NCBI GenBank assembly: GCA_016712635.1
Contig: JADJQS010000002.1
Span: 631,323-695,322, forward strand
DNA length: 64,000 nt
DNA from: Gammaproteobacteria bacterium
GTDB lineage: Bacteria > Pseudomonadota > Gammaproteobacteria > SZUA-140
Direction of reading: 5' to 3'
In this document: positions 17,325 through 24,993 of the stretch, one piece after another
How the letters are laid out: the number at the start of each line of letters is the position of its first letter
Position numbering within the stretch: position 1 is the first letter of the stretch
The notes under the pieces: generated by a model
Database searches by the model: none
Told to the model about the DNA's origin: nothing
Seen by the model: only the letters and a program-made list of their open reading frames with translations
Program-made: the position numbers and the translations under genes

Positions 17325-17352
17325 CCTAACCCCTAACCCCTCACGCCTCACC
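17325..17352 (-). repeat. Inverted partner heptamer array, 4 units
   Basis: Four 7-bp units CCTAACC, CCTAACC, CCTCACG, CCTCACC, which read as GTGAGG/GTTAGG-type units on the minus strand. The array runs into the stop codon (17348-17350) of the minus-strand gene. It mirrors the plus-strand array at 17118-17257. Confidence 0.9.
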
Positions 17353-17734
17353 GATTTTCTGCACACTCCGCCGTGCGCACCTCGACACGATCCGCAGCGG
17401 CGACTGCCCGCACAACGTCGGTACCCAGCGGGATGAATTCGCCGGGACCCAGATCCCAGCGGTCATGGCGGAAGAAGGCGCCGTGCGTGACGCGGATCGT
17501 ACCGACCGGTGCGCCGGCGGCGTCCAGCACGTCGAACAGCAGCTCCGCGCCGCGGCAGTCCGCCAGGGCCTGCACCCAGCCGGCCACCGAAAGCCCGTGC
17601 GCGCCGCCGCGCTGCAGCTTGTAACCGACAATCTGAAAGTAGCCCGAGGGCGCGATATACGTGGCAGCGGATGCGACGAGAGGAAGACAGAGCGCAGCGA
17701 CGCAGGCCAGCTGGCGCAGGCCGGAGACGTGCAT
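17348..17734 (-). CDS. Small secreted protein of unknown function
   Basis: A 128-residue protein with a clear signal peptide from the ATG at 17734 (MHVSGLRQLACVAALCLPLVA, cleavage after SAA is likely). The mature part (YIAPSGYFQIVGYKLQRGG ... VGTIRVTHGAFFRHDRWDLGPGEFIPLG) appears beta-rich with one conserved-looking Cys pair (DCRGAE and TAECAE). I do not recognise a family. An upstream in-frame start at 17779 would add 15 residues before the signal peptide and is less likely. Its stop codon lies inside the heptamer array at 17325-17352. Confidence 0.65.
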   Translation of the reverse strand: MHVSGLRQLACVAALCLPLVASAATYIAPSGYFQIVGYKLQRGGAHGLSVAGWVQALADCRGAELLFDVLDAAGAPVGTIRVTHGAFFRHDRWDLGPGEFIPLGTDVVRAVAAADRVEVRTAECAENR

Positions 17735-17798
17735 GGAGTTTCGGACTCCGGAAGAACTGGACGGCCTGAGCCGCGGCATCGGTCCCGCTACCCGCCCG

Positions 17799-18101
17799 TC
17801 AGATCACCGCGTCGAAGCCTTCGAACTGCGGCGGCCCCAGATAGAGGTCCCTGGATGCGCCGGCGCCGGCATGCGCGCGGCGGAACGCCTCCGAGCGCGT
17901 CCACGCCTCGAACGCGGCGCGGGAATCCCACAACGAATGCGACGCGAACAGTGTGCCCTGCCCGTCCCCGGCCCCCCGGAGCAGGTGAAACTCGCGGAAT
18001 CCGGGCACCCCTTCGAGATGGCTCTCGCGGTTCTTCCACACGGCGATAAAGTCCTCTTCGCGCCCGGGCGCGATCCGGAACCGGTTCATCGCGACAAACA
18101 T
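17799..18101 (-). CDS. Antibiotic biosynthesis monooxygenase (ABM) superfamily protein
   Basis: A 100-residue ferredoxin-like (alpha+beta barrel) protein of the ABM/IsdG-HmoB type: MFVAMNRFRIAPGREEDFIAVWKNRESHLEGVPGF, HSLWDSRAAFEAWTRSEAFRRAH. Relatives include heme-degrading and quinone-type monooxygenases acting as dimers. The start at 18101 is set by a GGAGG ribosome site 6-7 nt upstream and gives the usual family length; the ATG at 18119 would place that site inside the coding region. Which substrate it uses cannot be told; the heme-binding His of IsdG is not obvious. Confidence 0.75.
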   Translation of the reverse strand: MFVAMNRFRIAPGREEDFIAVWKNRESHLEGVPGFREFHLLRGAGDGQGTLFASHSLWDSRAAFEAWTRSEAFRRAHAGAGASRDLYLGPPQFEGFDAVI

Positions 18102-18154
18102 GCCCCCTCCGATTTTCATTCCGCGGCAGTGCGGCGCCATCGACCTCAGCGGCA

Positions 18155-18520
18155 TCACCCCGCAAACTGCGCCATCACGTCCTTCACCTTGCCGAGCGAA
18201 TAGGGCTTGACGACAAAGCCTTTGGCGCCCAGCTTGATCGCCTGCTTCACATTATCCACCGTACTGTGCGCGCTGACCATGACGATCTCGATCTTCGGGG
18301 CCTCCTGCTTCAGGGCCTGCATCACCTCGAAGCCGTTCTCGCCGGACAATTCGATGTCCACAAACACCACGTCGATCCTGGCCTTCTTCAGCATAAGCTC
18401 CGCCGCCGCCTGGTCCGCCACCGTATGCACGCGCGGGTAACCGATGGTGCGCAGGGTGGAGGCGAGCAGATCGCGCGCCGACGGATCGTCATCGATTACA
18501 AGTATCTGGATAGTATCCAT
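18155..18520 (-). CDS. Single-domain response regulator (CheY-like)
   Basis: A 121-residue stand-alone receiver: acidic pocket IDDDP (10-12), phosphoacceptor Asp55 in VVFVDIELSG, the conserved Ser of VSAH and Lys in FVVKPYS. There is no output domain, so it must act by protein contacts or in a phosphorelay. It lies 51 bp downstream of a hybrid kinase with an HPt domain, the most likely partner. Confidence 0.9.
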   Translation of the reverse strand: MDTIQILVIDDDPSARDLLASTLRTIGYPRVHTVADQAAAELMLKKARIDVVFVDIELSGENGFEVMQALKQEAPKIEIVMVSAHSTVDNVKQAIKLGAKGFVVKPYSLGKVKDVMAQFAG

Positions 18521-18571
18521 GCAGTCATCCTGTGTGGCCGGCGCGGTCGCGCCGCGTATCCCGTAACCGCC

Positions 18572-20650
18572 TCAACCCGCGGCCCTGGCGGTATCGCCGG
18601 ACCAGAGCGCCCGGGAGACCTCGTCATTGAATCCTTGCACAGCCGCAGCGATGGAGTCAAAGCGCGCCTCCGCAATCTGCGCCTCGATCCTGCCCGCCGC
18701 GATGCCGGCCTCCGCATGGCCGAAGGCGCCCGCCGAGCCCTTGATGCGATGGGCGAGCCGGCGCATCTCATCCCAGTCTCCGCGCGCGGCCCAGGCCGCC
18801 ATGGCCTCCGGAGCACCCGCCAGCATCGTCATGAACACGGCGCGCGCCTTCAGGTAATCGGGGTCGTGTTCGAGCCGGGCGCCCTCATCCGCATCCGCCG
18901 CGCCGTCAAGATACCTGCCGAGCAGGCCGAGCAACTGCCGCCCCTCGAACGGCTTCGGCAGATAGTCGGTGCAACCCGCGGCCCGGCATCGTTCCGCCAG
19001 ACCGCTCCCGGCATTGGCCGACAGGACGATGATCGGCTTCCTGAACCCCGCCTTGCGCAGCCACTCTGCGGCCTCGAGGCCGCCCATCTCGGGCATCTGC
19101 AAGTCCGTCACCAGCAGATCATACTCGCCGGCCAGGGCCTGTTCCACCGCCTGCCTGCCGTTCTCCACCATTGTGAGATCGACATCCGTGCCGCGCAGGT
19201 AGAGTGCGATCAGGCGCTGGATGTTTGTGTCGTCCTCCGCGACCAGGACGCGCCCGCGCAGCATCGGCGCCTCCGTGGCGGCCTCCGGCGCGGCTTCCGC
19301 CCCGCGCTCGCGCGGCCACGCATAAACCAGTTCGTCGTCTTGCGCCATGCCCGTCGGGAGTGTCACGGCGAAGCGGCTGCCGCGCCCGGGTGCGCTGTCC
19401 ACGGCGATCGATCCGCCGAGCTTCTCCGCCAGCTGCTTGGAGATATACAGTCCCAGACCGGTCCCGCCGTATTTCCTCGTGGTCGATGCGTCGGCCTGGG
19501 TGAAGGGCCGGAACAACGTTCTGCTCTGATCCTCGGAGAGGCCGATGCCGGAATCCTCCACCGTGAAGCGGATCTCGCGCCGCTCCGCCGCGTAACCGAT
19601 CATGACCCTGACGAAACCGTGCGCGGTGAATTTGATGGCGTTGCCGCACAGGTTGAGCAGGATCTGGGTCAGCCGGGTCGGGTCGGTGGAGATCCGGGCG
19701 GGCACCGGGAACTCGCAGTGCAGCGCGAAATCGAGCCCCTTCTTGCGCGCCTCCAGCAGCATCACGGCGTTCACCCGCGCCGCGATCTCCAGCGGAGAGA
19801 CGGGGAGCGTTTCCAGTTCATGGCGGTCCGACTCCAGCTTTGACAGGTCGAGTATGTTGTTGATGATCTCCAGCAGGTGCCGACCCGCGGTGTGGATGGT
19901 CGTCAGCGCGTCACGGTACTCGCCCGCATCCAGGCCGGCGCCCGCGCGGCCGCCCAGCTCGGCGAAGCCGATGATCGAGGTCAGCGGGGTGCGGATCTCA
20001 TGGCTGATGTTCGCGATGAACTGGCTCTTGGCCTGGTTCGCGGTCTCCGCCTCCAGGCGCGCCTTCTTCAGGTCCGCGGTGCGCTGGTCGACGATCTGTT
20101 CCAGATTGCGGTTCTGTTCGCGCAGCAGGTGGTACAGGACTTGGCTCTCGATGGTGTTGGCCGCGTTGAGCAGGATCATCGAGAGCACATGCATGGTCGA
20201 ATCCTTGACGTCGCCGAGCGGACTGTCGAGAAATCCGATGAACATGCCGCGGATGCGGGACCGTGTCGACATGACGTGCGTGACCGTCGTGAAGCGCCGG
20301 TCATGCGAACGGCCGAGCAGCGCATGGGTCTGCGTCAGCGCCCAGCCGAAGGTGCCGGCCTCGATCTGGTGATCCATCTCCTGCTGGATATAGGGCGTGC
20401 TGTCCTCGGGGAGGCAGTTGTGCAGGACGAAGCTCTGGTCTGTCTCGTCGACGCGGGCGAAGCCGAGGCTGGTGAAACCGTACAGTTTCTGCAGGCGGCG
20501 CAGCACGTCGCGCAGGATCGCGTCCGGATCGACGCCGGCCTCCGGGCGCGCGCGCTCCTCCGCCAGCGTGAGGCCCGCCTCCAGCGCGTTCTCATACCAC
20601 TCGCGCTGCGACTCCACCTCCGCGATACAGGGTTCGATGCCGTCCACCAT
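18572..20650 (-). CDS. Hybrid sensor histidine kinase (GAF-like, HisKA, HATPase, REC, HPt)
   Basis: A 692-residue cytoplasmic kinase without membrane segments. Order: GAF-like sensor region (about 45-165), coiled linker, HisKA with His217 in ANISHEIRTPL, HATPase_c with N-box LLNLCGNAIKF, G1 EDSGIGL and G2 GGTGLGL (395-401), receiver domain with Asp516 in LLVTDLQMPE, and a C-terminal HPt with His634 in LAHRIKGSAG. This is a full phosphorelay in one chain, ending on the HPt, which could pass phosphate to the CheY-like protein encoded next. The HDOD gene ends 5 bp upstream, so it is in one operon with 20656-21860. Confidence 0.92.
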   Translation of the reverse strand: MVDGIEPCIAEVESQREWYENALEAGLTLAEERARPEAGVDPDAILRDVLRRLQKLYGFTSLGFARVDETDQSFVLHNCLPEDSTPYIQQEMDHQIEAGTFGWALTQTHALLGRSHDRRFTTVTHVMSTRSRIRGMFIGFLDSPLGDVKDSTMHVLSMILLNAANTIESQVLYHLLREQNRNLEQIVDQRTADLKKARLEAETANQAKSQFIANISHEIRTPLTSIIGFAELGGRAGAGLDAGEYRDALTTIHTAGRHLLEIINNILDLSKLESDRHELETLPVSPLEIAARVNAVMLLEARKKGLDFALHCEFPVPARISTDPTRLTQILLNLCGNAIKFTAHGFVRVMIGYAAERREIRFTVEDSGIGLSEDQSRTLFRPFTQADASTTRKYGGTGLGLYISKQLAEKLGGSIAVDSAPGRGSRFAVTLPTGMAQDDELVYAWPRERGAEAAPEAATEAPMLRGRVLVAEDDTNIQRLIALYLRGTDVDLTMVENGRQAVEQALAGEYDLLVTDLQMPEMGGLEAAEWLRKAGFRKPIIVLSANAGSGLAERCRAAGCTDYLPKPFEGRQLLGLLGRYLDGAADADEGARLEHDPDYLKARAVFMTMLAGAPEAMAAWAARGDWDEMRRLAHRIKGSAGAFGHAEAGIAAGRIEAQIAEARFDSIAAAVQGFNDEVSRALWSGDTARAAG

Positions 20651-20655
20651 GGCAA

Positions 20656-21516
20656 TCAGTCCGCGGCCTGGTCGATCAGGGCGAGCGCATCGCCGTACTG
20701 GTATTCGAGCTGCTTGAGCACGGCGGGCAGGATACTTTCCGGCAGCGACAGGCGCTGCCAGGCCTCCGCGCTGAGCGGCGGGACATAGCGTTCACCGCTG
20801 CTGCCCATCTCCATGGCATGGGCGATGATGTCGGCGAGGTGGATCAGCGCGGCGGACACGCCGGCCTCGGGGGTGCTCGCCGCATCGGCGGGGCGATGAT
20901 GGCGCGCCACCGGCTCGGACAGCGCCGGCGGCAGCTTCCATGCCTCCAGCAGCGCGCCGCTGACATCCGCGTGATTGAAGCCGAGCAGCTTCTTCTCGAG
21001 CGGGTAGAGCAGGCAGTTCTCCGCCTCGCGCTGCGCGAACAGCTGCCGGCATTGGTCCGGTATCTCCGTGTACATGATGAGCCGTCCGATGTCGTGCAGC
21101 AGTCCGGCCACGAAAAAGTGCTCGACGTTGCTGGCACGCCGGTAGGTGGCCAGGATGCGCGCCGCGACGGCGCAGGCGAGGCTGTGGCGCCAGAAGGACT
21201 CCATGGTCACGAGCTCCTGCGGAACGCCCTTGAACAGGTCGATGACCGAGGTCGCGAGCGCGATATCCCGCAGCTGCTTGCCGCCGATCACCGTCACCGC
21301 GCGGGTGACGGTGTCTATCTTGGACGGGAAGCCGTAGAAGGCGCTGTTCGCCACGCGCAGGAGCCGGACCGCCAGGCCGGGATCATCGCTGATCACGTTC
21401 GCGATATCGCGGTTCGAGCTGCGCGCGTCGTTCACCACATTCTGCAGCCGCAGGAATACGGACGGCAGGGAGGAAACTGTTTTGGAGCGCGCGACCAGGC
21501 TCTGGGGAGTGAGCAC
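20656..21516 (-). CDS. HDOD domain protein
   Basis: A 286-residue HDOD protein: SDDPGLAVRLLRVANSAFYGFPSK, AVTVIGGKQLRDIAL, ESFWRHSLACAVAARILA, FVAGLLHDIGRLIMY and the C-terminal HH of VARHHRP. The start is GTG at 21514-21516, preceded by a strong GGGAGG site. It is paralogous to 16263-17111. It sits between a small protein gene (2 bp upstream) and the hybrid kinase (5 bp downstream), so all are likely one signalling operon. HDOD proteins have no known catalytic metal site and act as scaffolds or regulators. Confidence 0.9.
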   Translation of the reverse strand: MLTPQSLVARSKTVSSLPSVFLRLQNVVNDARSSNRDIANVISDDPGLAVRLLRVANSAFYGFPSKIDTVTRAVTVIGGKQLRDIALATSVIDLFKGVPQELVTMESFWRHSLACAVAARILATYRRASNVEHFFVAGLLHDIGRLIMYTEIPDQCRQLFAQREAENCLLYPLEKKLLGFNHADVSGALLEAWKLPPALSEPVARHHRPADAASTPEAGVSAALIHLADIIAHAMEMGSSGERYVPPLSAEAWQRLSLPESILPAVLKQLEYQYGDALALIDQAAD

Positions 21517-21518
21517 GG

Positions 21519-21860
21519 CTATCCCTCCCGTTCCGTACCGTCCAGCGCCTGCCGGACCCGGTGGCGGTAGAGCTCGGCCAGCGCGGGATGGGAGAGGTCG
21601 GCGTGGCGGAACAGGTCCCGCAGCCCTTCCTCCACCGCGCGGATCTGCTCCGGGTCGGCGGCGGGCGTGTCGTCCGCCCCCGCCACGGCCTGCGCATCCT
21701 GCGTGATGTTGACCGTCAGGATGCCCCAGGTCTTCAGGATCCTGAGGTTCTTGTCCGTGATCTCGCTGCCGGCCCGCATCAGGATGCGCCCGTTCATGTG
21801 CACGACGTCCTCCAGCAGGACCATGCCCGGCTCGATCTTTTCCATCCCCAGGTGCGGCAT
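21519..21860 (-). CDS. Small protein resembling the N-terminal domain of HD-type signalling proteins
   Basis: A 113-residue protein. The first half (MEKIEPGMVLLEDVVHMNGRILMRAGSEITDKNLRILKTWGI) resembles the short beta-rich domain often found before HD-GYP or HDOD domains or encoded beside them. The second half is charged and helical (DPEQIRAVEEGLRDLFRHADLSHPALAELYRHRV). It ends 2 bp before the HDOD gene start. The start could also be the ATG at 21845 or a TTG at 21866. Function unknown, but operon context makes it a partner of the HDOD protein and kinase. Confidence 0.7.
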   Translation of the reverse strand: MPHLGMEKIEPGMVLLEDVVHMNGRILMRAGSEITDKNLRILKTWGILTVNITQDAQAVAGADDTPAADPEQIRAVEEGLRDLFRHADLSHPALAELYRHRVRQALDGTEREG

Positions 21861-22287
21861 ATTCAATGACCCGTCATGCAGCCTGATCCGTGGACCGGTG
21901 AGGTGCGCCCGCTCGCGGACGCATGGCCGCCTCGTGATCTCGCGCCCAGGTGGGAGGCCATCAGCGGGAATCCAGCGTTGGGTTCATGACCGGCTCTCTC
22001 CATATATATGTCGTGGACGGGGACATTTCCGTTCACAAGTTTTTTGTTTTCAATCAGTTGACAGAATATCCCCGTTCCGGACCGTGGCGGCCCCGCGCTA
22101 CCGGACCGAAATCCGTCTGTGGACGCACGCCCGGCCACGCGTGGCATTACCCATAGGTATTATCTCGGCATCAGTGGGGAAATCATGATGCGGGATGGCG
22201 CAGTGCCGTCCTCGCGCGGGGATAAAAAAAGGGGACGGATTTCAATCCGCCCCCTCGGTACTGCCGCCGTGACGCCGATTGGCGCGG
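21861..22287. other. Intergenic region between the HDOD operon and ppk1
   Basis: About 427 bp without a supportable gene. It contains an AT-rich stretch (about 21990-22075) that may hold the promoter of the minus-strand HDOD operon, and the REP-like terminator hairpin at 22224-22254 behind ppk1. Confidence 0.5.
22224..22254 (-). terminator. Terminator of ppk1 built from a REP-like palindrome (copy 3)
   Basis: On the minus strand GGGGGCGGATT-GA-AATCCGTCCCC forms an 11-bp stem with one mismatch (22254-22231) followed directly by seven T (22230-22224), 34 bp after the ppk1 stop. The arm GGGGACGGATT belongs to the same family as the palindromes at 2668, 2773 and 35164, so this copy appears to serve as a Rho-independent terminator. 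Confidence 0.75.
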
Positions 22288-24396
22288 CTACGCCCGCTCC
22301 GCCAGCGTCTCCAGCAAGGTCTGCTGGGCCGAGAACGGATGGGCGCGGCCCTTGACGCCGATGCGCTCGTAGCTGCCGTCGGTGTTCAGGGTCCAGGCCT
22401 GCAGATTGTCCTTGAGGTAATACTGCAGATCCTTGTACACCCGCTTGCGCAGTGCGGCATCCTGGATCGGGTAGGCGACCTCGACGCGGCGGAACATGTT
22501 GCGTTCCATCCAGTCCGCGCTGGAGCAGTAGATCTCGGGCGCGCCGTCGTTCTCGAAATAATAGATGCGCGTGTGCTCGAGGAAGCGCCCGATAAGGGCG
22601 CGTACGCGGATGCGCTCCGAGATCCCGGCCAGCCCGGGGCGCAGGCTGCAGATGCCGCGCACGATCAGGTCGATCTCGACGCCGGCCATCGAGGCGGCGT
22701 AGAGCGCCTGGATCAGCTGCGGCTCGATCAGCGCATTGACCTTGATGATGATACGCGCGGGCTTGCCCGCCGCGGCGTTGTCCGCCTCGCGCTGGATCTT
22801 CTGCAGCAGGCTCTTGTGCAGCGTGAAGGGCGACTGCAGCAGGCGGTTGAGCTTGCTCACCTTGCCGAGGCTGGTGAGCTGCTGGAACACGCTGTGCGCG
22901 TCCTCGCCCGTCGCCTTGTCACAGGTAAACAGGCCGTAATCGGTGTACAGGCGCGCAGTGCGTGAATGGTAGTTGCCGGTGCTCAGGTGCACATAGTTGT
23001 TGAGCTGGCGGCCCTCGCGCCGCACCACCAGCAGTATCTTGGCGTGCGTCTTGTAGCCGACGATGCCGTACACGACATGCGCGCCCGCCTCCTGCAGGCG
23101 GTTGGCCAGCTTCACGTTGGCCTCCTCGTCGAAGCGCGCGCGCAGCTCGATCACCACCGTGACCTCCTTGCCGCTGCGCGCCGCGATGACCAGCGAGTCG
23201 ACGATGGCCGAGTCGGAGCCGGTGCGGTACAGCGTCTGTTTGATGCTGAGCACGTGCGGGTCGGTCGCCGCCTGGCGCACGAACTCGATCACCGGGGCGA
23301 AGGATTCGAACGGGTGATGCAGCAGGATGTCGCCCTTGCGTATGGCCTCGAACATGTCGACCCCCGCGACGAGCTGCGCGGGCCGGCTGGGCGTGAACGA
23401 GGGGAACTTGAGCTCCGGCCGGTCGACCGTGTCGACGATGTCTATCAGGCGGTGGAGATTGACCGGACCGTCGGCCTGGTAGAGGTCGTCGCGCGTCAGC
23501 CCGAACTGCTCGAGCAGGAAGTCGACCAGGTCGTCCGGGCAGTTGTCCGCGATCTCCAGGCGCACGGTGTCGCCGTAGTGGCGCGAGAACAGCTCGCCCT
23601 CCACCGCGCGCAGCAGGTCATCGACCTCCTCGTCGTCCACGAACAGGTCGCTGTTGCGCGTGACGCGGAACTGGTAGCAGCCGGTAACGCTCATGCCGTG
23701 GAACAGGTCATCGGCGTAGGCGTGGATGATGGAGGACAGGAACACGAAGTCGTGCGGACCGCCCCCGGTCTCCTCCTGCGGCAGGCGGATGATGCGCGGC
23801 AAGGCGCGCGGCACCTGCACCACGGCCAGGCCGCTGTTGCGCCCGAAGGCGTCCTTGCCGGTCAGCGAGACGATGAAGTTGAGGCTCTTGTTCAGCATGC
23901 GCGGGAACGGGTGCGCGGGATCGAGCCCGAGCGGGCTCAGTATCGGCAGCAGCTCGTCGTGGAAGAATTTGCGCAGCCAGGCTTCCTGTTTCTCCGTCCA
24001 GCCGGCACGGCGGATGGTGCGGATGTTGTTTTCGGCGAGCTTCGGCAGCACGACATCGTTGAGGATCTGGTACTGGCGCTTGACCAGCATCTTCGCGCGC
24101 GCATGGATCGTCTTCAGCACATCGGCCGGCGCCAGGTTGTCCGGCCCGCCCTGCGAGGAACCCACGCCGACCTTCTGCTTGAATCCGGCCACGCGGATCT
24201 CGAAGAACTCGTCGAGGATGATCGAGGCGATGCAGAGGAAACGCAGGCGCTCCAGCAGCGGGATGCTCTCGTCCTCCGACTGGAGCAGCACGCGCCAGTT
24301 GAATTCGAGGTGGCTGAGTTCGCGGTTGATGTAGAGGTCGGGCTGCTTCAGGTCCACGTCAGCCGGCCTGGGGGATTTTGATGATTTATCGAGCAT
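22288..24396 (-). CDS. ppk1: Polyphosphate kinase 1
   Basis: A 702-residue PPK1, full family length, which polymerises the gamma-phosphate of ATP into polyphosphate at the inner membrane. N-terminal and head regions (YINRELSHLEFNWRVL, GVGSSQGGPDN) and the phospholipase-D-like C-terminal domains are present, with the autophosphorylated His region YVHLSTGNYHS followed by ARLYTDYGLFT. A perfect pair of PhoB half-sites ends 12 nt before the ATG at 24396, with the matching -10 lying over that ATG. If this promoter is the main one, translation would have to start downstream, for example at the GTG at 24355-24357 (VDLKQPDLYINREL). Confidence 0.95.
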   Translation of the reverse strand: MLDKSSKSPRPADVDLKQPDLYINRELSHLEFNWRVLLQSEDESIPLLERLRFLCIASIILDEFFEIRVAGFKQKVGVGSSQGGPDNLAPADVLKTIHARAKMLVKRQYQILNDVVLPKLAENNIRTIRRAGWTEKQEAWLRKFFHDELLPILSPLGLDPAHPFPRMLNKSLNFIVSLTGKDAFGRNSGLAVVQVPRALPRIIRLPQEETGGGPHDFVFLSSIIHAYADDLFHGMSVTGCYQFRVTRNSDLFVDDEEVDDLLRAVEGELFSRHYGDTVRLEIADNCPDDLVDFLLEQFGLTRDDLYQADGPVNLHRLIDIVDTVDRPELKFPSFTPSRPAQLVAGVDMFEAIRKGDILLHHPFESFAPVIEFVRQAATDPHVLSIKQTLYRTGSDSAIVDSLVIAARSGKEVTVVIELRARFDEEANVKLANRLQEAGAHVVYGIVGYKTHAKILLVVRREGRQLNNYVHLSTGNYHSRTARLYTDYGLFTCDKATGEDAHSVFQQLTSLGKVSKLNRLLQSPFTLHKSLLQKIQREADNAAAGKPARIIIKVNALIEPQLIQALYAASMAGVEIDLIVRGICSLRPGLAGISERIRVRALIGRFLEHTRIYYFENDGAPEIYCSSADWMERNMFRRVEVAYPIQDAALRKRVYKDLQYYLKDNLQAWTLNTDGSYERIGVKGRAHPFSAQQTLLETLAERA

Positions 24397-24425
24397 ATGG
24401 CTGAATTGTTACAGGCCCATGACAG
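24392..24425 (-). promoter_or_regulatory. Pho box and -10 upstream of ppk1
   Basis: On the minus strand: CTGTCAT-GGGC-CTGTAAC (24425-24408), both half-sites full matches to the E. coli consensus CTGTCAT/CTGTMAY, then 10 nt and TATGCT (24397-24392) as -10. The -10 overlaps the annotated ATG (24396-24394). It implies PhoB activation under phosphate limitation. Confidence 0.7.
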
Positions 24426-24993
24426 TCACGCGCGCTACAGGCATTGATTTTCAAAGTATACCATGGCCGATCGCATCGCCGTTCCGGAGGGATTTCCCGT
24501 CTGGTGCTTCATATATCGGACTGACGATCAGCCTCTTGACCGGAAGACCGGCAACAACGGCAACAACGGCAACATTTGAGCTCGTCATTGGCAGTACCCG
24601 CCGCCATTTCCATCATCAATGCACCTGGCCGCGACAACCCGCGTTTTTGCATAACCATCTCTCATCGTTATCAACCGTATGATTATGGCGGGACTCATGG
24701 CCTTATATACTCACACGCCTCAGGGAAAAGCCAAAAATCCCCGCCCAACACTCTTTGTCATAAACCTGAAATATTCGGGAAACATAATCCGCCCTGTGTT
24801 GATAATGCACCGCGGCGCTCTCGAGGCTACTTAGTGCTTGAGACGCCATGTGAATCGCATGCGTTCGCCTGTCGTAAAAATGCGACGCAAAGCTTGTAAC
24901 GCGGGGCGATTACGGATGTAATACGCACAATCCGTTTCACAAGTGGATTCATAAAACCAAGCAACTATCAGGAAACAACAAGGGAGACTGGAG
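24426..24993. other. Intergenic region between ppk1 and the porin gene
   Basis: About 570 bp, distinctly more AT-rich than its neighbours, with no convincing gene. It contains a short direct repeat (GGCAACAAC repeated at about 24549-24575) and the putative porin promoter at 24894-24922. A GACGCAAAGC core at 24884-24893 recalls a c-di-GMP riboswitch, but the other conserved parts are missing. Confidence 0.5.
24894..24922 (+). promoter_or_regulatory. Putative sigma70 promoter of the porin gene
   Basis: TTGTAA (24894-24899), a 17-bp spacer and TGTAAT (24917-24922); transcription would start near 24929, leaving a 65-nt leader. The ribosome site AAGGGAG lies at 24980-24986. Confidence 0.5.

Noticed and set aside
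18155..18158. Overlap of the ABM gene start with the response regulator stop
   Set aside because: The overlap needs the ATG at 18158; the strong GGAGG site and family length place the start at 18101 instead.
21990..22080. Second REP family (GGGGACATTTCC and a facing ATCCCCGTTCC)
   Set aside because: The two stretches are only weakly complementary and no other copies were seen in the window.
24880..24915. GACGCAAAGC core before the porin gene, similar to class I c-di-GMP riboswitches
   Set aside because: The upstream GGxxAAAC segment, the GNRA-loop hairpin and the downstream GGTAGC part are not present, so only the short core matches.
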